A stretch of 64,000 bases of DNA, taken from contig CM055103.1 of NCBI GenBank assembly GCA_029204225.1, positions 23,122,663-23,186,662 of the forward strand, written 5' to 3'. Below, one piece after another: positions 14,041 through 27,200 of the stretch (position 1 is the stretch's first letter; every line of letters begins with the position of its first letter). This DNA comes from Diphasiastrum complanatum. Taxonomy: Eukaryota; Streptophyta; Lycopodiopsida; Lycopodiales; Lycopodiaceae. Position numbers and translations under genes: made by a program. Below the pieces are notes generated by a model. It worked only from the letters and a program-made list of their open reading frames with translations. It had not been told where the DNA came from and made no database searches.

Positions 14041-14703
14041 TTGATCGAGTTTGCCTATAATAGTAGTAAGCATTCGGCTACCGGTTTTAAATCTTTTAAA
14101 GCGCCAGGTAAGTCTAGTATTTCTTTTGTTGATTTATCCTTTAAGGATGGCACTAGTTGCAAGAATTGTTGTTTTAATACAGTTGTTTTTGGCCCCCATG
14201 ATCTCATTCGTATGAATGGAATTGTAGGATGCCAAGTTGTGACTATTCTGTTTGATGATGGTTCCACACATAACTTCATAAATGCTAAACTGGTGCAGAA
14301 GCTCAGGGCGGCTATCGCGCCAAGTAATCACTTGTATGTGGTGAAAATGACATCGGGGGAAGATCGACAAGCTTGGGATCAGCTTGTTCCTCAACTGCCG
14401 CTTCAGATTCAAGATTATGTTGAACCGCTAGATTTTCATATTATGAACTTGGATAGCGTAGACATAATCTTAGGAAAAGAATGGTTATATTCTAAAAACG
14501 AGTCTTTAAGAAAGGATTATGTTACTCATAGTATTTCTTTTTTGCATAAGGGCTCGTTGGTTGAGCTAAAAGGCAATGTAAATAGGCCTTTTGATTCTTT
14601 GGTATCTACTTTAGAAGTTGTAGAATATTTAAAAGATTCTGGTAATAAAGTTTATCTTTGTTTTTTGAAAGATGAAATTTATGTGGATGACCATGCAGTC
14701 TAG
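14041..14703 (+). pseudogene. Chimeric integrase-protease ORF of gypsy family A
   Basis: An open frame of 220 codons. Residues 1-20 are integrase (EFAYNSSKHSATGFKSF). From about residue 21 it is the gag C-terminus and aspartic protease: [54 protein letters not shown] and SVDIILGKEWLYSKNESLRK. The same protease segment occurs in the - strand gag-protease frame at 30625-32097. In an intact element protease precedes integrase, so the junction needs tandem copies with an internal deletion, or template switching. The protease triad reads D-D-G instead of D-S/T-G. Confidence 0.8.
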
Positions 14704-14727
14704 AGTCTAAATATTGATTTATCGCAT

Positions 14728-14850
14728 TTGCCTTTGAATGTGCCTGCAAATAATCCCTTAAGTGTTAACTCACCTGAAGGATTAATATTTAACAAACTTA
14801 GGCAAGAATATAGTGATGTTTTTCCTGATAAACTCACAAGTTCCGTCACT
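14728..14850 (+). pseudogene. Gypsy A start of reverse transcriptase, cut short
   Basis: Reads NSPEGLIFNKLRQEYSDVFP, the RT entry segment also seen at 25175 and 30540. After DKLTSS (about 14845) the similarity ends and a Ser/Thr/Pro-rich translation of CACC/TCC-rich DNA begins. Confidence 0.65.
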
Positions 14851-15119
14851 CACACCATCACCACTCTTGCCATCGCCACCTCATCCCCCCTCTCTATACC
14901 TATTCCACTTGCTTCGTCTCCTGTTTGCCCCACACTCATCTCTGCCATCACTGCTTCGATCACTTCCATTGTCACTCCCATTTTTTCCACCGTTTCCACC
15001 ACAATTGTTCCGCCAATTGCCACCATCTCCATCACTGCACCTCTTCCACCACCCATCTTAACTCTCCCCCCATTGACTAGTTGGGATACTCAGGCACTGG
15101 GTTGGGGCCTTTAAAATCA

Positions 15120-15905
15120 ACTCCACCAGATGCTCTCCCAAAGAGCTACTGAGCAATCTCGTGGCCAATTGGTGGTTGGGCAAACACTACAGGCCTTGAC
15201 TGATCAGGTTGCACGGCTGAACCAAGAGAGAGAAAAAGAGAGGAAAGAGAGTCAACTCAAGAAAGACCTAGTCCAACCAGCTCAAGAAAGTAGAGCAAGC
15301 AGCTCAATATCAGCAACAACATATGGCCACCTTCCAGGTTCAGATCCTTCAAGAAAAGACAACACGACAAACTTATCAATCCGACTGCTAGCACCTCGTC
15401 ATGAAACAAACAGCGCTGGAACATGACCACGAATCTCTTTGAGCCTTAAAGAGATTCCTCAAGGATTACGTCTACCAATTGGAGCATAATGTCTCAAAGG
15501 AGCGAACAGGGAATCAACAGGCCTAGACCAACTTCAAAACTCAACAAGCAACCCTGGAAATTAAAGTCCAACAAGCAGACCAGTAGGTGCAAGACATCCA
15601 GACTGCCCTAGATCAGATGGTAGCCGTGGTAGAAGATGAATCACTGGCTACTCAAAATCTGCAGAGGAAGAGTGCCGAATATTATAAGGACCACTCTGTC
15701 CGTGTGCTGCAAACTTACCAAGATCAGAGAAAGCTTCATGATGCTGAGCTCCCACCAAGGATACTGAGCTGGCAACCCTACGTGCCACGCTCCAAGAAGA
15801 TGAGCAGGTGCTCCAGGCAGCCGAAGGCCAGTTAAGAACCCTCAAAAAGCAGTTCAATGTCATTCTAGAGTTTTTCATTGCCCTAGACAATAAATTTTCC
15901 TTTTA
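15120..15905 (+). pseudogene. Decayed coiled-coil ORF, family unknown
   Basis: Across frame breaks the translation is a nearly continuous Gln/Glu/Lys/Leu-rich helix: VGQTLQALTDQVARLNQERE, MKQTALEHDHESL, FLKDYVYQLEHNVSKERTGN, DIQTALDQMVAVVEDESLAT, LRATLQEDEQVLQAAEGQLR and TLKKQFNVILEFF. Heptad-like spacing suggests a long coiled coil of about 240 residues. At least three stops and two frameshifts break it. It follows the truncated gypsy RT and precedes the Pro-rich frame at 16262, so the two may belong to one element. I do not recognise the family. Confidence 0.45.
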
Positions 15906-16260
15906 TTTTCCAATACTTGATTATACTAGCTTTTTATTATTTCTCTCTGCCTTTCCCAGCATCTTTCCTCTCTAATTTTAATGTCATCATATTTATCAGA
16001 TTGCATCAAAGGTCAATAAACATATTTTTGTTTTTATTGTTCTTACTGGCTTTATCCAGTTTAAGGATTTTGGCTAATTTTGCGATGTTTTCAAGAGTCT
16101 TTCACACCGCTTCGTAGTCGGCCTTTAACCATCATTAATTTTTCGCACGATCGACACTTCCAATTGGAGCTAGATCATATGCATCAATGCCCCCCCCCCT
16201 TTCATCTTCACGACATTAGCAGGTACTATGTTATCCACCAAAGTATCAGCCAACAAGATC
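15906..16260. other. Pyrimidine-rich spacer, no gene recognised
   Basis: T/C-rich DNA between the two decayed frames; it contains a run of nine C at about 16190. Could be an intron-like or untranslated part of the same unknown element. Confidence 0.3.
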
Positions 16261-16261
16261 A

Positions 16262-16933
16262 GAGAAGCCTTCTGATGCCCTCGTAGAGCATATCAAGCAC
16301 TGCCAAACCGCCGCCGCCGCACTTCCTGACGTCCTCCGTCTCACTTATAACGAGCTCAGAGCCTTGTATTATGATTGCCACCAATATCATCCAGCCACGC
16401 TCATCGTTTGCTATAATGCAGCCTTGGCACATTATAATGCCATTGTCCAAGATCCATCCATCCAGTATCCCTACTAGATTTATGACTTTCTATTCATCGA
16501 ATCTGCCTCCACCTTCGACTACCACCAACTTCATCTAACTTTTTCTCACTTCGACCTCAAAATTGGCGGAGATCACAACTTCAACCAGGATCTTCTGTAT
16601 GACTCTCAGGCAGATGCCACTACCACCTTTCAGATCAATCCTAACATGCCTACACTCGAGATTGCATCTCCTCCTCACGGCCTCTCACCACCTCGCGCCA
16701 GCTCACCTCCTCGTGCCTCTTCCCCACCTCTCACCTCCTCCTCACCTCCCAAATTTGATCTTCCATCAACTTCCACAGTTCCTCCTCGACCAGTGGATAA
16801 CCTTCCTGATCTTGTGGCAGTGCACAAACACTGGTATAATAAAATTTTGACGATACCTGACTCAGAGCAATCAGCCCTCTTCGAAAAAAAATATCTACTC
16901 CCAACATTGGGGCCTACAACTGGCCAATCATAA
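16262..16933 (+). pseudogene. Decayed ORF with Pro/Ser-rich linker, family unknown
   Basis: One frame, broken by a single stop at about 16475, reads ALVEHIKHCQTAAAALPDVL, YNELRALYYDCHQYHPATLI, ESASTFDYHQLHLTFSHFDL, then a low-complexity PPHGLSPPRASSPPRASSPP stretch and DLVAVHKHWYNKILTIPDSE. Codon use is consistent and the frame is long for chance. The Pro/Ser linker between two folded-looking halves suggests a structural or nucleic-acid-binding protein such as an unusual gag, but no motif proves this. Confidence 0.4.
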
Positions 16934-16960
16934 AGTTAGCAAAGGGTTGGAACACAATCA

Positions 16961-17218
16961 TTGATTTGCAACAACCGCTTTTTGACCGACACGGGTAATT
17001 CTCCAGATCCCATTGTACTTGAAGCCTATTACAATGTGGAGACCTTATTGACTGCTGCCAAGGTGGATATTAGGTGGGATATGTGTTTTGGGGAGTACTC
17101 TTTCGACCCAAATAAAGCCTTCAAAACGACGGCCATCATGGATCAGATTCCCTTGTACCGGACCTACCATCACTTGTCTTCAACTTCCTTTGTTAATACA
17201 GGAAGGCTGGAAACATAG
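16961..17218 (+). pseudogene. Continuation of the unknown ORF
   Basis: A shifted frame encodes DPIVLEAYYNVETLLTAAKV, DIRWDMCFGEYSFDPNKAF and DQIPLYRTYHHLSSTSF, aromatic-rich and protein-like. Further fragments may run to about 17400. It matches no family I recall. Confidence 0.35.
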
Positions 17219-17399
17219 TATACGACAAGCTTTCTTGGAAATATGCACCCGGTGTTCGGCCCGATCCGCTCGTAACCCACAACGCGCAGCTAGTTGTGGT
17301 CTCATTTTGTCCGTACAGTTGTAGAAACCCATCGAAAGAACCACGATGCCAAAGATGAGAAGGGCCAACAACTGGAAAAGGCTCTCTGAAGCATATCTC

Positions 17400-18741
<1,342 letters not shown>

Positions 18742-18861
18742 CAAAGTGTCCTCCTCCTACCTTTTCTTTTTTATGTGAAGTCCTCCTTTTTTGCCATTGT
18801 ATGTTTGCTTGTGGATTGATGAATGCTTGAATGTGTTTCCTAATCATGCATACATAAAGGC

Positions 18862-19870
18862 TCTAAGGAAGAAAAAGACGTTTTGTGAATATTGCAAGTG
18901 CACTAATAATGAGATTCGGGATTGCAACATATTGAAAGCGAAGAACTCCAACAACAAGCGATCGGATCAATAGGCAAATGCAGTTGTAGTTACATGTCAA
19001 TCCCTTGTTCAAGACATCGATAAAGGAGCGTTTATGATCAAAGATCGGATAGCGCAAGTTGATAATGATTGGTTTTTGGATTCTGGAGCCATGCAACATA
19101 TGACCAATTGTCAAGAACATTTCCAACCCTATACGCCTTATAGTACAAAGATACGACTCATGTTGTTGAAGGTGAAGGCGCTATAAGATTAAACTTCCAA
19201 CATGAGCAATTCAAACTACTACCAAATGTTCTGTATGTATCTAACTATTGACAAATATACTATCAATAAACAAAATTATTGATTTAGATCAGAGTAAAAT
19301 TTGAATCTAATCAATGTAGAATTGTTGATAGGATGAATAAGATCCTTGCACTCGAAAAGAGATATGATACTTATATAGATTGATTTATTGTTAATATGAT
19401 ACAATTCAAGCCTTAAATACCAAGCCTTAAATACTTATGTTCTAATTCCATTCAAAGTTTCATCAACATGGTGAAACTATGATTATCGCAATCAAGGCAC
19501 TGTCTCATTTTCTTGGAGGACATAATTTCAATTGAACATACAATTGTATCGAACATGTTTAGATAGTCCTTAGTCCTTGATCTCGATTATCTAGACAAGA
19601 AGATCGATCTCCCTGTCTTTCATAGCTACATTGTCAGAAAGCATACTAGAATTCCATTTAGATAAAGTCATAAGCATGCAACAAAAGATGTTTTAGATGG
19701 TGTTCATTCAGATGTATGTGGCCCAATACAAACTTTATCTTTGGTTGGTGCAAAGTATTTTATTACCTTTATCGATGAATTTTCCACATGACAATATCTA
19801 GAGGGCAATTTAGTTTTATGACAAAGAAGAGATGGCTATCAATGGACTCACATGAACTATGGCTATCAAT
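18862..19870 (+). pseudogene. Ty1/copia fragment, copia-3: zinc knuckle, protease, integrase start
   Basis: Reads CEYCKCTNNEIRDC (a CCHC knuckle with His changed to Asn), then DWFLDSGAMQHMTNCQEHF (protease active site DSGA) and, after several breaks, HSDVCGPIQTLSLVGAKYF and ITFIDEFST (integrase). A 28-bp duplication (GGCTATCAATGGACTCACAT) lies at 19834-19885. The rest of pol is missing. Confidence 0.75.
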
Positions 19871-20509
19871 GGACTCACATGAATATACGTGGCTGCAAAG
19901 ACATAATTTTTGTTGAAAAATTTAATAGTGATCCTCAATCCATTGATATCAAATAATGGTTAGACAGGTTAGATCGATACTTCATGCTATCCGATAGATC
20001 TAACCATCCAAAGTCATTTATGCTACCATTCATTTTGAGGATATGCTTTCGAGATGAAATAAATTTCAAAAAATAATTGGACAGAATGGTACTAGTTAGT
20101 GTGAAAATAGATAAAAGCTAGTTAGTTTTTTTTCATGCTAGTTGTCATCATGGGATTGGACCTACATCCACCACCATATTGTACATATCTATATGTTGAT
20201 TTGGCAAATGCAAAATGACTCCCATCTTGAGTTCTAAGAGGTGATGACACATGTCCTAAAGTGTAGGGATGCAAATTTGCAAGTAGTGCACCATAATCCA
20301 AATCCTCATCCTATTGGCTTTTGAGGCCCAATCATATTGAGAGGTATAAATCACGAGGTACAATCATATTTAGAGGTCATCTCATACTTTTTAGAGCAAG
20401 AACTCGAGCTACCACTATATGGATTGTACTCTACACACTTTTGAGAGAGATATTTATTTTGGAGTCACAAATCTCTTGTACTTTCTCTCTCTACTCGAGA
20501 GTTCATGGA

Positions 20510-20512
<3 letters not shown>
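19871..20512. other. No recognisable gene
   Basis: AT-rich DNA after the copia-3 fragment. It may include a decayed LTR upstream of the primer-like site at 20797, but no TG...CA ends could be fixed. Confidence 0.35.

Positions 20513-20575
<63 letters not shown>
20513..20575. repeat. (CT)n microsatellite
   Basis: About 31 uninterrupted CT units. Confidence 0.99.
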
Positions 20576-20579
<4 letters not shown>

Positions 20580-20796
20580 GTGTAAAACTTGGTTTTTTCA
20601 TGGATATGCATGAAATTTGCTTGTCTTTGATGGGGATGATTACTTTTTGTGTACAAGAGCTCTTGCCTAGATCCAAATCATGCTTGGTAGCCTACTAAAA
20701 TCCTAGTTGATCAAGATAAATTTGGTAGTGCGCAAGCTCTCATGCATGTAGGTCATGGTAGATCTATTCAAGGTCCTTAAATGCTCATTTTTATCA

Positions 20797-20809
20797 TGGT
20801 ATCATAGCT
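20797..20809 (+). other. Primer-binding-site-like sequence
   Basis: TGGTATCATAGCT resembles the initiator-Met-tRNA primer site. The only nearby coding is a copia gag on the opposite strand, so its element is lost. Confidence 0.35.
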
Positions 20810-20944
20810 AGATCCATGCCTGCTTGAAGTTAGATCATCTCGAGCAAGTTTATGAGTGAAATAATCAAGATTTGAGAATGCTCTAGGGTCTTGATTGGTT
20901 CATAGCTTCTAAATCCACAATGAGAGCTATGTTTGGATGATTTT

Positions 20945-21674
20945 CTAGATATATAGGTACCTTTCACTGTGTAGAGTGCTCAGGTGCATCCACTTTGATT
21001 TAGTGTACCAATCTTGTCGCTCATCCATCATCACCATCCTCCTTGACTTTGTCCTTTTTCTTTGAAGGTGCCTTTCCCTTGCCTTTGCCTTTGCCTTGGA
21101 TGATGCGTGCCTTCTCCTCCCCTTCATTTGCCATAATTTGTCCCACCCTAGCAAGCTTGAGCTCATGCTTGGTCTCCTCGGCCAGCACGACACCTTGTAG
21201 GCTCTCCGTAGATGGTAGCTCCCCTTGAATGGCATAAGATTACACAAGGTTAGAGAAATCCTCATTAAGACCATTCAACACAATTTGTACAAGTTTTTGA
21301 GACTTGATAGCATCACCAATACATGCAAGCTCCCTATTGTAATCCTTCACCCTCAACACATAGTTTTGGGCACTCGAACCTTTGTTTTGAAAACTTTGGA
21401 GAACTTGGTTTTTCAAAGTGAGAAGCCTAGATGTATTCTTGGATTTGTAGATTGCTTGCAATGTATCCCATGCCTCGGTGGCCAAGATGCAAGCTCCAAG
21501 TTCTGTTAGGAGCTCATTAAAAAAATTCATCTTGAGGCAATGTAAAGCCATTATTGATATCTTCTTGAATCTAGTGGCTTCTTGTAGATTTTGAGGCTCC
21601 TCCTCATTTCCACTCACTAGATCGCTCCTATTGATGCCATGATGAGCAAGTAATGAACACAAATTTTACACATG
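20945..21674 (-). pseudogene. Ty1/copia gag fragment (UBN2-like)
   Basis: Two frames separated by a stop at about 21240 read MALHCLKMNFFNELLTELGA, AWDTLQAIYKSKNTSRLLTL, YVLRVKDYNRELACIGDAIK, LNGLNEDFSNLV, then LPSTESLQGVVLAEETKHEL and a Lys-rich tail (KGKGKGKAPSKKKDK). This is the gag_pre/UBN2 pattern of plant copia elements, up to the region before the zinc knuckle. No other part of the element is present. Confidence 0.72.
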
Positions 21675-24150
21675 CGAAACGACTCTAGAAACGACTTTGT
21701 GACCTCCAAACAACTAGATTTGAGCAAAATTCAAGATACTAGCAAGATCTAGATCATAAACTCTAGTCAATATGAAAAATGGATCTTGCCAAGAAACCAC
21801 AAACTGACATGAAAATTTTGTTTCAAAGCACACAAAACTCAGATATTGAACTTTCTCAAGCTCAAAAACTATAATCCTAAGAGTTGGATTTAATGTGAAG
21901 TGATTTGACAACAAACTATGTCCTAGAATTTCACCATCTTGACTAGCTTTGAGAAAAACTCACAATTTTGGACAAAACTCTTGAGATCTAAGTGTATGAA
22001 TGCGAATGATCTGAAATTTACCAGGTGGACACTCCTACCTGCCCTCAAAGATTAGATCATAACTCCAAAAAGGTACACCAACAAGCTTTGGAGCTTTATG
22101 CATCTCAATCTACACTTCAAGATCTTTCTATCAAGTGGTCAATTGCTTAGGACTTGCCTTTAGATCACCAGGACATTTGATATAATGATTAATTTTGAAA
22201 CATACGTTTTCTAAAAATTATAGTAAACCATGCAACCAAAGGGATGAAAAATCTTATGATATAGCTACATGTGGTCAAATCGATGGTTCTTGTTGTGAGC
22301 AAGTGGTCCTCTTAGTAGTCATGCATTTCAACCAATTGGTAGGCCTTTTGTCCACTATGATATCACATAGTTTAGCTAAGGTGTGACTGATCTAATGCTT
22401 GATAATATTCTCACATTCATTATCTTCAATAATTAGTGATGTACCAATATATTTTTCTCTATCACATGTGTGTCCTAGTTTATTTTTGCTTGTAGATAAA
22501 ACATAAGCTCAATTGGCGAAGATGATTATTCTCAACATTAGATCTAATAATCTTGACTTTAAGTATTGCTTTCATAGCAACAACCTATTTCTTGTTGGAA
22601 TTCTTTTCATGAAATTCCTTGACTGTAGGATATCATATAAGCTTATTCTCTCCTTTATCATTTTTGCTTGTATATGATGATTTAAACTAGAACGAGTGAG
22701 AGCAAAAAGAAAGTGTAAGGTGAAAATAGAAAGTAACAATGTTATACAATGACACAGTGGAGAAGATGATCACGTGGCAAGTTGATTTGACATTTGTCAA
22801 ATTCATACTTAAGAACGATATCTCTATTGATTTTCGCGATGGCAAAAAGGATAATCTTAATTACCTTTAGACAATTTAAAATAAAATATCACGTCTTTCG
22901 TGAAATCATAAATAAACACATAAATATGAATGACAAGTGGCAACACGTGTCGGCCATTATAGGACTAGTTGTTGGAATGAATTGCAGTCAAAATATTTCG
23001 ATTTCTATAGGAATGTCACTAGGGATTGATTTATTATCAACTACACTTTATGTTTATCTCAATCTCCCATTTCATGATACTCATTTTGTCTTAAATTTCA
23101 CACAATGTTGACGATAGTTGTTCTGTTTGATACTTATAGTCAATTTTTTTTATTGGAATGACATTTTTTTGATAGAAATAATAGTCTGGTTAACATTTGT
23201 TCATATAATGTAAATTGCCTGTAAAATTTGGTTCAATAACGAGAAAGTTGAAAATTCACCTCATTTTTAAGTTGGAAAATACGACTAGAAGTCGATTTTT
23301 TTTAAAAATGGCTGTTTTGAATTCTTGAAGTTGCGTTGGCTTTAAAATGCACGCGCAAATTCAACTCCAAAAATTTGATTCAAATTGGACTCAATTTGGC
23401 TCAAAAATAGTTAAAAAAGACAAGTAAATTTTTGTTACGATGACCATGTCCAAAATGGCAAAATCTACTCAACAAATATCGTTTTGGAAATAACTTTAAA
23501 CACCATTGATTATGAAAGTTTTTTGTCTCATTGTGCTGACCACTTTTTGATTTTATTGTGTTGAATTCCGAGTTGAATAGAAATAGTTAGGCATGAAAAG
23601 GTCCAAAACATATAAGGGTTATATTACAACTTCAAGAGAAAAGCAAAGGCCAAAGAGCTGTACACTTCGTATGATGGATTTGATAAAAGCCATAGATGCG
23701 TATGTATAATTGCGTTGTCAGTGGTGTTGCGACTGCTGGAGTTTGCAATGTGAGATGCACTTCCTTCTCTGACAATTCTTCCTTCGCCTTTGCTTCTGAT
23801 TTACTAGTAGACACTATCTCACTTGTCAAGAGTTGCTTTAACATTTCAATATAGAATCATCGCATGTATACATTGCTTTTTTGGCTGATTTGAGTATGGA
23901 ACAGCTTCTGAGTGTGTGAGGCAAGATGGTCGTTTTGTTGGGTCTACCTGCTCTTTGAAGTGGATTTCTTTTTGTGCTTGTAGTACTTTAACAACTCTTC
24001 ATGCAAGTATCTTAAATTTTAAGTTTGTGGCTACACAATAACTATGTTCCAGTGATCGGTAGAACAAACTATCATTAGCGCTACTGTTTTGTAACTTATA
24101 TTGGAATGGAGCTGCTACGTTTGCTGCTTAGTAAGGCTGTGTGCAATCAG
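21675..24150. other. Upstream of first MRE11 exon: no gene recognised
   Basis: Non-coding on inspection. A 70-codon - strand frame at 23632-23844 (KLLTSEIV-like, Ser/Lys/Glu-rich) is unassigned. The MRE11 promoter or initiator exon may lie here but could not be identified. Confidence 0.4.
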
Positions 24151-24286
24151 GGAAGATGAAGTCCACACTCTACGCATATTGGTGGCGAGCGATCTCCATC
24201 TGGGCTTTATGGAAAAAGACGAAATCCGACGTCATGATTCTTTTAATACCTTCGACGAGATTTGTGCTCTTGCTTCCAAACACCAG
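24151..24286 (+). CDS. MRE11: MRE11 exon 1 (first recognisable)
   Basis: Encodes the first metal-binding motif, [19 protein letters not shown], then [20 protein letters not shown]. It ends CACCAG before a GTAATG donor (phase 0). The left edge assumes the AG acceptor at 24149-24150. Without splicing, the frame extends to an ATG at 24101 through 16 residues (MEWSCYVCCLVRLCAI) that do not look like an MRE11 N-terminus. Confidence 0.88.
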
Positions 24287-27200
24287 GTAATGCACATTTC
24301 TTCAGGATGTTCTTGCAAACTATTTGGAACAATTTTCCATGAGCAATAGGTGACATGGTCACATTTGTGTGATGTCTGAATGCTGATTTTAAATTTTACC
24401 TGCAAAAAGCTTTTCCAAGCGAATAACAAATTTTTTGCTGGATTGAGGAGCATTTACTGGAAGTTAAACACATGCAATCGTGTGCTACTGGTACATCATC
24501 AGAGCTGGCCAGACAATGCTTACAAAATTTAGAATTGATTACAATTTTGATGCTAAGACAAATAGCAGTATAAGCGTTATAGCCACGCTCCTTACCTTTC
24601 CCATCCTTGAATCTCCAAATCTTGTTCGTCACTGAAGATATTTTTATGAGTTACTTGGTTCAAAAAACGCTGACCTAAAAAAATGTGACCATAATTGCAG
24701 ACCAAAGTTTGGGACGTGTACAATATATGGCACAAGAATCCAGAATTCACAGGATAGAAGTATCAAAATGCAAAATCAAATTTGTTTCTTATTTGTGTTG
24801 GTTAAAAGCATAGAATCCGTGAACTGTGGATGGTTCACCACGGTTCTTGGAACCATATAGCGAAGGGAAGGGTACGGTTCACAAAGTCTGGTTCCAAGAA
24901 CCGTAATAAATAATCAATTAATTAATTTGTTTTAGGGGTTTTAGGGGCTAAAGAGCATAAAAAATAATAATTAATCAATTAAGTAATTACTTACATGAAC
25001 CGTACCACAGTTCATGAACCGTGGTATGGTTCACTGTACGGTACTTGGAACCCACGGTTCTGAGAACCGTGGGTTCTATGGTTAAAAGATTCTGATTATC
25101 ATGAAGGACGCAATTTACAAAATATGAATATGCGACTTGCACTAATGACTAGTAGCCTAAATGATGTAAAATTCACCAGAGGGTGAAATCTTCAGGAAAC
25201 TTAGGGAAGATGTTATGTTTTTCCAGAGTAGTTGCCAGAGGGTCTTGCCTCCTTTAGGGGTGTGGATCGTGAGATTCATCTTCTTCCAGGAAGCTCTATG
25301 TATCATTGTATCTTTACAGGATGAGCCTGAAATAAGAGGATGAAGTTGTTAGGCAACTTCAACAATATCTAAAGATGGGCCATGTTAGGCCTAGTAAGTC
25401 TTTGTGGGAAGCTCTTGTTTTATTGGTCAATAAAAAGGACGGAGGCTTTGTGTAGACTATAAAAAATTGGACAAATTAACTATTAAGAATAGATACCCCT
25501 TACCTTGAATGGATGAGATGATTGATTGATTTAAATGATGAACGATCTCCTTCGTCCATATTAGGGAAATTTCATGATTGTAAGCTTGGATGATATTCTT
25601 GTCTACAGAAGACTTTGAGAGAGCATGATCAAGACAATCTTGATGTAACTAAGATAGGAGAAGCTCTACGTCAAAGAAACCAACAGTGAATTTTTTCAAA
25701 TAAGACTAGTATAGCTCGGTCACATTATTTTGGATCGTGGGTTGAAATAGATCCCAACAATATCTCTAAGATTCATGAGTGGCCTATTTTGCTAATCATC
25801 CAGGAAGTCAAGTCTTCACTAGGTTTTTTCATTGCTTCATTATGGATTATGTAATAATTGCATTACCCTTGATGAATATCCTCACAGGAGCAAAGAAAAC
25901 TGGTCGACATAGCAATTACAATCTGCCAATGGTGTGGATTGAAGAGTTGAGTAAGAGTTTTGAAACTCTGTTAGTCGATCCTCACAAACTTGTGCTAGAA
26001 ACGGACGCTAGTGACAGTTATGGACTACAGGATACAGGCCTACTGGGCTACTCTGCATATATTCCGCAGGCCTCTTTACATTTGCTGTTGGTTATGTATA
26101 TTTCTGGTTACGCATTTTATATTAGTCATGTACAGGCCCCAAAGCCTTTTTATATGCTTATGACCCGCACTGGGTCCTTTTTTATGACATTGACTGGCCT
26201 TGGGCCCTTATTATATGGTTATATGTGGAGTGGGGGCCCGTAGGAGGGCGCACTATTTTCCCTCCACATTTTGCCTCCCTTTACTTTTGAATTCCCATTT
26301 TAGGGTTCATTGGTAGGGTATTTATAGGGGCATTTGTACACTCATTTTTCAGATTATTGATTGGTATTGCTTGGGCTCTTCGTGGGAGAACCTATTGTCT
26401 TGTCTATTGCTTGTAGGGCTTTAGTCTATTGCTGTCTTTTATGCTTCATTGATTCAACACCTGAGATTTGATCATAACTTGGTATCAGAGCACTTTCCTG
26501 ATTGCTGAATTTCAGATCTGATTTTCTGATTGGGTGCCCATTTTCCTTGCTGATTTTTTCTCTCTTTGCTAAGGGCTTTCGTCTCTTTGCTTCAGCAACA
26601 TTCAGCACAGTTTGGAGGAGGACCAACTCCCATCAGAGCATTTTCCTTGGCGGAGCTTTAGCAGATAGTTAGCGGAAGTACTTCCGCTAAATTTGGCGGC
26701 CGAAATTTTTTTTTTTTTTTTTGGGCAGATTATTTCCGGCACCCAAGTTCCAAATCCTTTTCCCTCTTTTTTTTTTGAATCTTCCATTTGATTCAGGGAG
26801 AGGATTCCCAGCCATCTTTTCAGCATTGATTGGAGGCTGTCCAGCGCCCTACTTCATCACATTTTTCAGCCATTGTTCCAGCAGAGTTTCAGCCATATTT
26901 CAGTTTTGATTGGAGGCTGTCCATCGCCCTATTTCATCACGTTCTCCACAGATTTCCAGCCATATTGTCAGCATTGATTGGAGGCTGTCCAGCGCCCACT
27001 TTCATTCTCCTTGTGGTCACATTTTCCAGCCAACTCTTTGCACACGCTTGGAGCTCTATCGAGAGGTATCTTTGCTGGTTTTTCCTTGCTTTCCACACCT
27101 TTTCTTGACATATGTCATTTCCTTTCTTGCTCTTAGAGTCGTTTGTCCTAAAGCATATTTGGGGTGACGACAAAAGTCCGCTCCCTCCGATATTAAGCTT

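Larger units (their letters stand above)
12241..14100 (+). mobile_element. Ty3/gypsy family A copy 1: RT, RNase H and integrase
   Basis: Begins abruptly in the RT palm at GYHQIKIHPEDV. Then follow NAPTFQQMINDLFRPYLGKF and VSLDNIMIYS (catalytic LDD changed to LDN). RNase H (IDTSDTAIGAILFQ, ESKKLTDAQVRYTTQKKEFF, RYIKGSSNHVADALSR) comes next, then the integrase zinc and core segments. Stops at about 12610, 12898 and 13550 and frameshifts inactivate it. Order and motifs are typical of plant Ty3/gypsy elements. It lacks its LTRs and 5' half. Confidence 0.9.

Noticed and set aside
24101-24150. ATG at 24101 as the MRE11 start
   Set aside because: In frame, but its 16 residues are Cys-rich and unlike MRE11; an AG acceptor lies at the point where similarity begins. 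Left open, not adopted.
26801-27010. Gypsy B leader as a coding repeat protein
   Set aside because: The frames there shift between repeat units, and the region lies between primer site and gag, so it is untranslated.
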